A stretch of DNA of 64,000 nucleotides from Carboxylicivirga taeanensis (GTDB lineage: Bacteria > Bacteroidota > Bacteroidia > Bacteroidales > Marinilabiliaceae): contig NZ_JBPUSJ010000001.1 of NCBI RefSeq assembly GCF_051851475.1, forward strand, positions 434,001 through 498,000. Direction: 5' to 3'. The notes beneath the pieces were generated by a model. That model made no database searches. It was given only the letters and a program-made list of their open reading frames with translations, and was not told the origin of the DNA. A program made the translations under genes and the position numbers. Of this stretch, positions 43,090 to 51,500 are shown piece after piece (positions within the stretch are counted from its first letter, which is position 1; every line of letters starts with the position of its first letter).

Positions 43090-43638
43090 TTAGGTAAGAA
43101 TGAATGATACTACCAACTCAACGCTCCTTAATATTAGTCTAAGTTTACTAAAAGCTCTTTGCTTTAAGGTCTTAACTGTATTAACGGATACATTTAAACG
43201 CTCTGCAATTTCTGCGTTTTTTGCTTCTTGTAGTGTCAAAATCACAACGCGTCTTGTTTGTAACGGCAATTGTTCTATGGCAGAATAAATCCGGCTATTA
43301 ACTTCCTCAATGATCAGCTGTCGGTCACAATACTCTTCTGACTTTAAATCCCAAAGTACCTGTTCAGGCACATTCACTTTCTTGCGAGTAATATGATTTA
43401 AGCATGCATTTCTTACTGAAGAATAAAGATAGCTTTTTATGGCCTTAGGCTCATTAATTCGCTTTCTTTCCTCCCACAAGTTTACAAAGGTATTTTGTAC
43501 AATATCTTCACATGATGATTTACAGAATATAAACTTCCTGGAAAAGCCAATTAATATGTGATAATAATGATCGTATATCTCTTTAAAGGCTACTTTATTT
43601 CCTTCCTTAAAAGCATTTATTGTACTTGTACGTATCAT
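43090..43638 (-). CDS. ECF-type RNA polymerase sigma factor (Bacteroidetes FecI-like)
   Basis: A 182-residue ECF sigma factor. Region 2 spans ~20-90 (AFKEIYDHYYHILIGFSRKF, ED-I-V-Q-N-T-F-V-N-L-W-E, AIKSYLYSSVRNACLNHI) and region 4 spans ~110-170 with the HTH (LPLQTRRVVILTLQEAKNAE, IAERLNVSVNTVKTLKQRAF). It belongs with the FecR and SusCD genes that follow on the same strand and should direct their transcription when the FecR signal is relieved. The promoter of the gene itself is not obvious. Confidence 0.93.
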   Translation of the reverse strand: MIRTSTINAFKEGNKVAFKEIYDHYYHILIGFSRKFIFCKSSCEDIVQNTFVNLWEERKRINEPKAIKSYLYSSVRNACLNHITRKKVNVPEQVLWDLKSEEYCDRQLIIEEVNSRIYSAIEQLPLQTRRVVILTLQEAKNAEIAERLNVSVNTVKTLKQRAFSKLRLILRSVELVVSFILT

Positions 43639-43877
43639 AATACCTCTTGCTCTGACAACAAGGCCTCCAAATTAAATAATTTTCTTGTTTCACCAGAACC
43701 CCACAGGCACCATTTAATACTTAAACACCAATAAAATTGGTCCAGTGCCATAAATCCACAAGAAGCCTGCATTACTCATTAATAATTAAACCAATATTTT
43801 ACACTTAGTTCTCAACCATTGAAAATAAACTAAAACTTATACACAAAAAACTCATCTTACAATCCAATCAGGCTTCG

Positions 43878-45335
43878 TTACAAATCGTAAATACTTTTTT
43901 GTCCAGGCTGCTCCTTACGCAGTTCCTCATAGCGATAGTTTCGTTGAGCATCCAAAAATATTGGCACAAAACTCTCCTTGGGAGATGGGGCCGGAGACAA
44001 ACGCAGTTTCTGATTAGGGTCGATAACATAATACGATGGCAATGCCTTAATGCGGTAATCGAGTGCGACCTTCGGCATGGCTCCATAATGTAAAAAGTCC
44101 CATCTAAACTTGTTATCTTTTACCATCTGCTCAGCCACGCTCGGATCTTCATCCATAATGACGGTCACAATGGTGAGCTCCCGCTTTAATTGCTTATGCA
44201 ATATGTTCAGAAGCTGCAAATCCTCCTTACAGGCGTGATTGCTGGTATGCATGAAATTGAGGTAAACAAATTTTCCCTCATAATCACTCAGCGAGCGCTC
44301 TTTCCCATCCAGCCGATAAAGCGTAAATGGAGGAGCATCAGAACCAACTCTTAACCAGGTCACCCTGGCATACAGCCCGGCTGCTATCTCCCGAATTTTT
44401 TGAGTACAGCCATACTGACTGGCTTGTTGAAAAATGCGTATGATTGCTTCCTGATTATAGCGGCCCGAGTAAAACCCGTCATAAGAACCTTTCAGCAAAA
44501 CCAACTCGGCTAATTCTGGGTTTGCAAATAAGGTATCTGTCCTGAACAGCATTGATAAAGTATCGAAGCGAGCCCTGTTCGCAAAAGCCTCCCGCAAAGG
44601 TTCCCCCTTAGCGGTTGAAAAATAGTAATTGAAGAAACTTTTAAAATAGCTTGTGAAAGTGCGCCTGAAAGACGGCATCAAAAAATTAAGGGAATCGCCT
44701 TTAAACGTTTGATAGATAGCTTTGCGTTTATTGCGCTTATGAGCCAACATTAACAATTCGCCATAGGCATACTGCTTGTAACGGATAAAATAAGGGTGGC
44801 TACATGTTTGGGTGCTATCGATTTCTTGTATAAGTGATTTCGCCAACGAAACATCTGAATGAGAGAAAATACGAACAGCATTGGCGTTGTATAGCGTATT
44901 CAATTCATTATCAAACTCACCCAGGCACCTATTGAGCGCTTGTGCTTCAGTATTAACGATGCCTAAATCAATATCTTTCGGCACAAAATAGGGGTTGAAG
45001 CGCTCTGCATCACTACGTGGACTGAAAGGGGGAAGCATCAGCTGATAGGTCTTGCCCGGTTCCAGAAATATATGTCCACGGTACTTGCCCATATCAATGC
45101 TGGCAGGTGTTACCTCAGTCAGCTCAATACCCTGTTCAAAATGTCCTTGCTCATTTACCCTGATGACCATTAAGTCGGCCTCTTCCATAGAAATAGGGTT
45201 CACTACCTGCCGCATTACCAGATCGTAACCCGCATAGGCGGGTGCATGGCCTTTAACAGTGACCCACTGCTGTGTGTGTTGAGCCATTAAAGCCGATGGC
45301 AGGAACCCCAATATCAGATAAAGGAGCAGGCGCAT
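43878..45335 (-). CDS. TlpA-like thioredoxin-fold secreted protein lacking the CXXC motif
   Basis: A 485-residue exported protein (signal MRLLLYLILGFLPSALMAQ). The N-terminal ~130 residues resemble the DUF4369-like beta domain that often precedes TlpA domains in Bacteroidetes, a helical linker follows, and the C-terminal ~150 residues are an AhpC/TSA-thioredoxin fold (VGSDAPPFTLYRLDGKERSL, FVYLNFMHTSNHACKEDLQL, IKALPSYYVIDPN with cis-Pro). In the active site the expected W-C-x-x-C reads S-N-H-A-C: only the second Cys remains, so classical disulfide exchange is unlikely. Its ATG overlaps the coaD stop codon by one base, indicating translational coupling. Confidence 0.85.
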   Translation of the reverse strand: MRLLLYLILGFLPSALMAQHTQQWVTVKGHAPAYAGYDLVMRQVVNPISMEEADLMVIRVNEQGHFEQGIELTEVTPASIDMGKYRGHIFLEPGKTYQLMLPPFSPRSDAERFNPYFVPKDIDLGIVNTEAQALNRCLGEFDNELNTLYNANAVRIFSHSDVSLAKSLIQEIDSTQTCSHPYFIRYKQYAYGELLMLAHKRNKRKAIYQTFKGDSLNFLMPSFRRTFTSYFKSFFNYYFSTAKGEPLREAFANRARFDTLSMLFRTDTLFANPELAELVLLKGSYDGFYSGRYNQEAIIRIFQQASQYGCTQKIREIAAGLYARVTWLRVGSDAPPFTLYRLDGKERSLSDYEGKFVYLNFMHTSNHACKEDLQLLNILHKQLKRELTIVTVIMDEDPSVAEQMVKDNKFRWDFLHYGAMPKVALDYRIKALPSYYVIDPNQKLRLSPAPSPKESFVPIFLDAQRNYRYEELRKEQPGQKSIYDL

Positions 45336-45805
45336 TAAAGGTATTTTTGGATGTTAATCTGTATTGCCTTTGGCAAAAACTGACCGGCATCGCCTCCATG
45401 CTTAACAATATCCCTTACTATGGAGCTATTGACAGGTGTATGCTCCGGCGTTGTTAACAGAAACACCGAGTCGAAGCCACTCATGGTTTTATTTACCTGG
45501 GCGATGGCTCTTTCGTATTCGAAATCAGCTGCCGTACGAATACCTCGGAGAATATGCGTGCAGCCAATCTCTTTAGCAAAATCAACCGTTAGCCCTTCGT
45601 ATTTCTCCACACTAACACGGTTATCGTCCTCGAACACATCCCGAATCCACATCATTCGATCTTCCAGTGGGAAAAAGTCTTTTTTATTGGAGTTGTATCC
45701 AACGGCGATAATCACTTTATCAAACAGGCTGAGGCCTCTTCTTACAACATCTTCGTGTCCAACGGTAAAAGGATCGAACGACCCGGGAAATATGGCTGTT
45801 TTCAT
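45335..45805 (-). CDS. coaD: Pantetheine-phosphate adenylyltransferase
   Basis: Adenylates 4'-phosphopantetheine to dephospho-CoA, the fourth step of CoA synthesis. The 156-residue protein starts with the nucleotidyltransferase motif AIFPGSFDPFTVGHEDVVRR (HxGH-like T-V-G-H) and has RDVFEDDNRVSVEKYEGLTV, LRGIRTAADFEYERAIAQVN and the C-terminal SSIVRDIVKHGGDAGQFLP. Length and all motifs are standard. The stop codon overlaps the start of the downstream TlpA-like gene. Confidence 0.96.
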   Translation of the reverse strand: MKTAIFPGSFDPFTVGHEDVVRRGLSLFDKVIIAVGYNSNKKDFFPLEDRMMWIRDVFEDDNRVSVEKYEGLTVDFAKEIGCTHILRGIRTAADFEYERAIAQVNKTMSGFDSVFLLTTPEHTPVNSSIVRDIVKHGGDAGQFLPKAIQINIQKYL

Positions 45806-46025
45806 TACTAAATTTTTTCAACGTTTATAGGTAACTTAGAAAGCCGGCTGTGGAATAGGCTATCCATACACCATCCATCATCGCTTTCGCTTCCAAGCTA
45901 TCTGACTAAAAACTGATATTAATGGATACTGACCTGTTCATGTCAACCAAAAATTTCAGCACATTAACATGAGTGTAAAATTTGGAAAAAATAGCCGCTC
46001 TAACAAGTTATAACGATGCATTTAT

Positions 46026-47453
46026 CTACCAAAACTTTATTTTACCCACAGCAAATGCCGACATGCGCAACAAAATAAAACCATGGCTAAATCGTGAAAT
46101 ATTTGTATCACCGTACTTTCGCTCCCGGTAGCGCACCGGTAAATCAACAATTTTAAGGTTTAATTTATAGGCACCAAACAGCAGATCAAAATCGCCAAAA
46201 GGATCAAAATCACCGAAAAACTTCCGATTTTCAGCCAGCTTCAGGTAATCTTTTCGAAACATTACTTTGGTGCCACAGAGAGTGTCTTTTATTGGCTGCT
46301 CCAATATCCAGCTAAAAAGCCTGGAGAAAAAATGATTCCCAATGGTGTTAAGAGAACGCATGGCATTTTTTTCCATTGGATACACGAGGCGTACCCCATT
46401 AATAAATTCACCTTTACCACAGGCGATAGCCTTGTAAAACTTAGGCAAATCCTCAGGGGCAACCGTTAAGTCAGCATCCAAAATCATCAGTATATCGCCT
46501 TCAGCCGCTGCATATCCTTTTCGCACGGCATCGCCCTTCCCTTTGCCATCTTGCTGCAACACTTTTATTCGGTGGGTTGCTTTGTATTTTTCGGCCATTT
46601 GGCAGATGGTGTTCCAGGTGTCATCCGAAGAGTTGCCTTCAACAAAAATCAGCTCCGTAAACTGCCCCATTGAAGGAGTTCTTTGAATGGCCGCTTCGAT
46701 ATTGCCACTCTCGTTACGCGCCGGCACTACCACCGAAACGGAATAGTGCTGTTCCGACTCTTCCGGACATACAGTGCCGGGGAAAGGACGGGCGAACACA
46801 AACTGATTCAATCCGAAGAATTGAAAAAATGGCAGACGGGCCACTATACGGTTCAACAACCACGAAACAATAGGCAGCCGATAGGGCATCAGCATGCTCC
46901 GGCTGGTTTTGTATGCTTCAAAATCGGCTAAATAAAGCAGGTTAACAATATCGCCTGTTGATAACCAGTTTTGCGCCAATGAGCGCTTTTTTATGCCTAT
47001 CCATTCGGCAAAACGAATTACCGGCTCCCAGAGTCTGTTATAGTACGTGACGATGATGCGGGTTTGAGGATGGCATACTTTCTTAAGTTGATTAAACACC
47101 TGCTCTATATCATCAAGCACGCCTATGAGATTGGATAAAATAATTACATCATAACGTTCTGAAAGAGTGATTGCGCCGGCTTCCATCAGTTCAAAATGGA
47201 TATGTGGAAATTGCTTCTTTGCCTGTGAAAGGATAGGCTCACAGAAGTCAATCCCCGTTTTTCGCTGACCGTTAACGGCGGCGAGTAACTCACCAGAGCC
47301 ACAACCAATTTCGAGTACAGAGCTCTCTTCGTGGATGAAATAGTTACAATAGCGTGTTATAGAATCCCAGTAATAAGCTCTTCGTTTTCGATATTTAATC
47401 CAGTTTTTTGATCTTGATTCAAAATAGCTAAGCCGTTCCTGATTTACTTTCAT
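46026..47453 (-). CDS. Fusion of SAM-dependent methyltransferase and family 2 glycosyltransferase
   Basis: A 475-residue two-domain protein. Residues ~40-180 are a class I methyltransferase (motif I VLEIGCGSGELLAAVNGQRK, then a YDVIILSNLIGVLDDIEQVF post-motif). Residues ~225-450 are a GT-A glycosyltransferase of the dolichol-phosphate-mannose synthase type (VSVVVPARNESGNIEAAIQR, DILMILDADLTVAPEDLPKF with the DxD motif, LCGTKVMFRKDYLKLAENRK). The end (FSHGFILLRMSAFAVGKIKF) may touch the membrane. It follows the GT-C gene after 11 bp, so it could make a lipid-linked sugar used by that enzyme (inference). Confidence 0.88.
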   Translation of the reverse strand: MKVNQERLSYFESRSKNWIKYRKRRAYYWDSITRYCNYFIHEESSVLEIGCGSGELLAAVNGQRKTGIDFCEPILSQAKKQFPHIHFELMEAGAITLSERYDVIILSNLIGVLDDIEQVFNQLKKVCHPQTRIIVTYYNRLWEPVIRFAEWIGIKKRSLAQNWLSTGDIVNLLYLADFEAYKTSRSMLMPYRLPIVSWLLNRIVARLPFFQFFGLNQFVFARPFPGTVCPEESEQHYSVSVVVPARNESGNIEAAIQRTPSMGQFTELIFVEGNSSDDTWNTICQMAEKYKATHRIKVLQQDGKGKGDAVRKGYAAAEGDILMILDADLTVAPEDLPKFYKAIACGKGEFINGVRLVYPMEKNAMRSLNTIGNHFFSRLFSWILEQPIKDTLCGTKVMFRKDYLKLAENRKFFGDFDPFGDFDLLFGAYKLNLKIVDLPVRYRERKYGDTNISRFSHGFILLRMSAFAVGKIKFW

Positions 47454-47464
47454 GGTTAGGGGTT

Positions 47465-49138
47465 TTACTCGTGATTAACTGCCGCATCATAGTCGACCCT
47501 GAATAAATAGGCAGGTTCAGTATGCCCAATTTTGTGCTCAAGCTTAAATACGTGCGGATATTTTTTCGAGATAATGTATAGGTAACGTTGTATGGTATTA
47601 ATTGTTTGTCCGCTATTAAAGGCTGGGTTTTTACGTAGACTCGCCATAATAACATGCGTGACACCTCTATCCTTTAGTTTGTTAAGAAGTGCATCCGGAT
47701 CCACTGTATCGTAACGGTAAATCCCGTAAAACTTTTTGCCATTGGCATAAATGCGAGCCATGTTAGGTTTACGGGCAGCAGCATATGTGTCTTTTGGAAG
47801 ATTCTGGCCCACATACTCGGCCATGGACAGGTAATTGCGCCAATCATCGGTATACCCCTCATACAAATCGCCTTTGAGGTTTTTTCGTAGCGTCAGCACA
47901 TCCACCTTCGATAAGGAATGCTCCAAAACACTGCCGCTACAAATGATAACCAACCCGATTGCTGCCAACTGAAACCGACTGCCTTTACCTGTTTCCACAA
48001 GTTGAAATAGACCATAAAGCAACACCAGCAAAAGCAAGCTAAAAAACGGAACAATCAGTCGATACTGATCCCAAAGCGTTTGTAACACAAAAAAAGTAAC
48101 CCCCAGCATAGTGGCCACATAAATAGCGGTAAACAAGATGTAGCGATTTTTTTTAAAGGCTCTGAAACTGGCAAAAACAAATAGGAAATAAAGCCCACCA
48201 GTCACTATCCAGCTGGTCGATCGCACATCGGCTGCCTTGAGGCCAACCATTTGCATAAAATGCTTCGATAAATAAAGATTGGAGTTACCAATAAAGCGGC
48301 TCACAAAACCAGTGACGGTTTCACGTCCTTTATCAATCTGATAGGGATGCTTATAGACGAGGGTATTGGCCTGTGCTGTGTCGAGCCCTGTGCTTTGCCA
48401 AAAGCTCCCTTTTATCAACAGAAATGCGCCTAGTAACAGCAAACATCCTGTCACAACCACACCAAGCTCTTTGTACCGCTTGTTGAGCGCCAAATAAAGC
48501 ACGACAGCAATAAGGGCCCCCAACCCAACGGTTCGGGTCAGGTAACCGGCAATAATTACCAACGACAACATACATAAGTTACGCCACATGAGCTGACTCC
48601 GCTCTCCTTCAACCACACTAAAAACAAGCGCAAAAACAGGCAACTGAATCAGAATAAACAGTGCCTCGCTATAGGTTTGACTGGTAAAATAAATGTAGAA
48701 ACTGCTTAGGCTGGAAATGATTAAAGTACTAAACAACAGCAACCAACTAATCCGCTGCCGGAAAATGCGGTAAAACACATATATACCCGAAAGCATCAGT
48801 AACAAAGACGAACTCTTAAGCACCCATAGTTTTACGCCGAACAGAGCTACCAGGATGGATAAAAACATGGGGTAAAGTGGCCCCTGAAAAGAGGGGTAGG
48901 TCCCATCATTAATGAAGTCAACAGCACGAATGATATAGGTACTGTCGTCGCCTCCCTCGCTGAGTCGCAGGTTAAAAAGCAACAAAGACAACACTGTGAA
49001 TAAGCCACCGATTCCCCAAATCAATATGTGCCGATACCTAAAGCACCAATCTTCCAGAAAGGGAAAAAGATGACCGGCAAAAATACGCTTTGCCGCCTTT
49101 TTGCTGTTAGATATCTTTTTTCTGCGATGCATTGACAA
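47465..49138 (-). CDS. GT-C-type membrane glycosyltransferase (family 39 / ArnT-like)
   Basis: A 557-residue inner-membrane protein with a basic cytoplasmic N-terminus and about eleven TM segments. The first periplasmic loop contains LSEGGDDSTYIIRAVDFIND and GTYPSFQGPLYPMFLSILVA, the acidic residues and P-L-Y-P-motif expected for GT-C enzymes that use polyprenyl-phosphate sugars. A soluble C-terminal domain (~400-557) follows. Acceptor is unknown (lipid A, protein or glycan). It overlaps the upstream transporter gene by 32 bp and precedes the methyltransferase-GT2 fusion by 11 bp, implying one operon. Confidence 0.84.
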   Translation of the reverse strand: MSMHRRKKISNSKKAAKRIFAGHLFPFLEDWCFRYRHILIWGIGGLFTVLSLLLFNLRLSEGGDDSTYIIRAVDFINDGTYPSFQGPLYPMFLSILVALFGVKLWVLKSSSLLLMLSGIYVFYRIFRQRISWLLLFSTLIISSLSSFYIYFTSQTYSEALFILIQLPVFALVFSVVEGERSQLMWRNLCMLSLVIIAGYLTRTVGLGALIAVVLYLALNKRYKELGVVVTGCLLLLGAFLLIKGSFWQSTGLDTAQANTLVYKHPYQIDKGRETVTGFVSRFIGNSNLYLSKHFMQMVGLKAADVRSTSWIVTGGLYFLFVFASFRAFKKNRYILFTAIYVATMLGVTFFVLQTLWDQYRLIVPFFSLLLLVLLYGLFQLVETGKGSRFQLAAIGLVIICSGSVLEHSLSKVDVLTLRKNLKGDLYEGYTDDWRNYLSMAEYVGQNLPKDTYAAARKPNMARIYANGKKFYGIYRYDTVDPDALLNKLKDRGVTHVIMASLRKNPAFNSGQTINTIQRYLYIISKKYPHVFKLEHKIGHTEPAYLFRVDYDAAVNHE

Positions 49139-51326
49139 ATAATATATTACTCATATCACCATAGTCAATCACTAACTCCGGGTTTTCTTTCACTGCCTCG
49201 GGACTGAAACCAACAATCGCCAAATCGGCATCCGAACTGTGTTTCATCACCACTTTTTGGGCTGTTTCGCCACCACCCATGGGCAGAAAAACAACATTGC
49301 CCAGGGAGATGGGCAGACGCCCTTCCTGTATCAATCCTAAAAGGCGCTTGCGCTGCTTCTCAACCTGACTATCAGGAAAGGTTGCAAATATTTTGATTAC
49401 TGCGTTACGCCATTCGGGATGACCCGAGATAATGTAAGCCAGTAAAATCATCAGGTTGGCATTGCGAAAATCATGCGCCCCAATCCAAACATGAATTTCA
49501 TTTTTGTAACCAAACCCTTTGTAAGAAGAATTTAGCAGACAAACATCAAAGCCGGTAGCATCAAAAAGTTGGTAGTTATCTAAAGCATGTTTAAGCGACT
49601 CCGGATTACTTCTTGAGAACTCAAACAATATTAAGTTATTTCCCTTTCCGCTAATTCCCGATAACTGAATTACCTGCGCAATGGCAGAGGTGTAGGAAGG
49701 ACTGATGATGGTGTCGAGATACAATCGGCTTTTGCTACCTTCCGACTGATTTATCAAACGTTTTAAAGCCATTTGTGACTCATCATATGTCTCTTTGTTC
49801 AAGAACCCTTTAATAAAGTGGATATAGGTTCCAAAACCATGTTTGTAGCACACCCAACGTAACAGATCGAAGGCAGCCTGGCGTTTAAAGGAATCCTCGG
49901 TAACACAAATAGCGAATGGCCGCCAATGTGCCTCTTGGTCATCTTTATTGGCGCGCTGAACAAAAATTTGAATCTGACGACTTAGCTGAAACACCACTCC
50001 TTTAAAGAGTTTCTCCAGGCCTTGGCGGTCCGGATTAGCTTTTGTAATAATGTAGTAGGTAACAGCCATGGATACGGATGCCAGAGCCGCATAGGTCCAT
50101 TTCATCTGGAACATTAACCAAAAAGACAGTACCGCCCCAATTAAAGAGAAATACCACTTATTATATTTAAATGTGGGGCGATAGGACGGGTCGGCGGCAA
50201 AGTGTTCCAAAAAAGAAATGAGGCAGATGAAGCCATAAGTAATCATAAAAAACATGGAAATAATCTCTGCCACAAAATTAACATCGCCAATAATGATGAA
50301 AAAGAATGCAATCACAATGGTAATAATGCTTCCATTTACCGGTTCATTATCTGCTTCCCGCCCCTTGGCAATCCAATTATTAAAATGGTCGAACGACAGA
50401 ATATCGTCAAAACCAATGGCCTGCAAAGTACGCGGTGCCACCAGCAGAGAGCCGATGGCCGAAGATAAACAGGCGGCTGCCAGTCCAACAGGGATGATCG
50501 GCCCCCAAACCGATATACGAGCCATTATCAGTTGATCCTCCTGCATCATTTCGGGGGTGGCAGATAAAGCCATTTTAAAAGCCACTATTACATAAATCAC
50601 CATGCCCACCAGGGTGGCCAGCAAAGTTCCCTTCGGAATGGCTTTTTTGGGGTCCTTCAGGTCTCCTGAAAGTCCTAATCCGGCAGCAATACCCGTAAAG
50701 GCCGGAAATATGATTGTAAAGACCATAAAAAACCCGTCCCCATTACTCACTGTGTTGTTAAAACTCAACTCAATCCCTTCGGTAACGGGTTGTCCCATTA
50801 AAAAAAACAGAATGGACACGAACAGAAGGGCTACCACAGCATAAAGTGCTTTCATACCAATATTGGCACCTCTGAGAATCACCACAACTGAAAGAATGGT
50901 CATTAACACCAATGTGACCATCTTCTTGAATATCAATGGGTCTACCTCAAAAGGCAGATAAGGAATCAAGGGATCAAAAGCTTCTCCAAAAGCTATGATA
51001 TAAAAGGCGACACTGATGGCCTGCGAAAGGTACAAGGCCAAACCAATTGCGCCTCCAATATTGAGTCCGAAAGAGCGAGAGATGATGTAATAGGCGCCAC
51101 CACCTTGCACCCGCTGGTTAGTGGCAATTTCGGCAACAGCTAATGCTGTTGGTACTGTTACAACATGACCGATAATAATGATGGCCAGCAATCCGCCGAG
51201 CCCAACATTGGCTAATGCATACCCAAATCTTAAAAATAATATAGCTCCCAGTATAGTAGAAATAGCCGTCATAAAAACAGCCGTTGCTCCAAAACCGGCA
51301 TTAGGGTTAGTCAGTGTTTTCTGCAT
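49107..51326 (-). CDS. Amino acid permease-like protein, cation-chloride cotransporter (SLC12-like) family
   Basis: An APC-superfamily transporter of 739 residues from ATG 51326 (MQKTLTNPNAGFGATAVFMT); a TTG nine codons earlier is less likely. Twelve TM segments occupy ~15-430: FMTAISTILGAILFLRFGYA, QRVQGGGAYYIISRSFGLNI, FTGIAAGLGLSGDLKDPKKA, all similar to Na-K-Cl cotransporters. A ~280-residue cytoplasmic C-terminal domain follows (RPFAICVTEDSFKRQAAFDL, HVWIGAHDFRNANLMILLAY, ending with a USP-like GGGETAQKVVMKHSSDADLA), again matching the SLC12 plan. The transported ion or amino acid is unknown. The gene overlaps the following glycosyltransferase gene. Confidence 0.85.
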   Translation of the reverse strand: MQKTLTNPNAGFGATAVFMTAISTILGAILFLRFGYALANVGLGGLLAIIIIGHVVTVPTALAVAEIATNQRVQGGGAYYIISRSFGLNIGGAIGLALYLSQAISVAFYIIAFGEAFDPLIPYLPFEVDPLIFKKMVTLVLMTILSVVVILRGANIGMKALYAVVALLFVSILFFLMGQPVTEGIELSFNNTVSNGDGFFMVFTIIFPAFTGIAAGLGLSGDLKDPKKAIPKGTLLATLVGMVIYVIVAFKMALSATPEMMQEDQLIMARISVWGPIIPVGLAAACLSSAIGSLLVAPRTLQAIGFDDILSFDHFNNWIAKGREADNEPVNGSIITIVIAFFFIIIGDVNFVAEIISMFFMITYGFICLISFLEHFAADPSYRPTFKYNKWYFSLIGAVLSFWLMFQMKWTYAALASVSMAVTYYIITKANPDRQGLEKLFKGVVFQLSRQIQIFVQRANKDDQEAHWRPFAICVTEDSFKRQAAFDLLRWVCYKHGFGTYIHFIKGFLNKETYDESQMALKRLINQSEGSKSRLYLDTIISPSYTSAIAQVIQLSGISGKGNNLILFEFSRSNPESLKHALDNYQLFDATGFDVCLLNSSYKGFGYKNEIHVWIGAHDFRNANLMILLAYIISGHPEWRNAVIKIFATFPDSQVEKQRKRLLGLIQEGRLPISLGNVVFLPMGGGETAQKVVMKHSSDADLAIVGFSPEAVKENPELVIDYGDMSNILFVNASQKKDI

Positions 51327-51434
51327 ATAGTCGTTATCAGTCAGTTGTAACAAACCTAATATTTTTAATTGTGATGCCCAAATACGAAAATGCTCATCAA
51401 CTGATCTTATTGAGAAAGCACATAAATTAGCTGC

Positions 51435-51448
51435 ATTAGGTGCCTAAT
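51435..51448. promoter_or_regulatory. Palindrome upstream of the uracil permease gene
   Basis: ATTAGG-TG-CCTAAT is a perfect dyad located just upstream of the -7 element, where a repressor could block polymerase. The binding factor is unknown. Confidence 0.4.
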
Positions 51449-51462
51449 ATTATTGATATTCC

Positions 51463-51470
51463 TAATTTTG
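51463..51470 (+). promoter_or_regulatory. Probable -7 element of the uracil permease gene
   Basis: TAATTTTG is an exact TAnnTTTG, 30 bp upstream of ATG 51501. No TTTG is found at -33; the palindrome at 51435-51448 occupies that side. Confidence 0.5.
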
Positions 51471-51500
51471 CAGCGTAAAACATGTAACGTTACTGTCATT

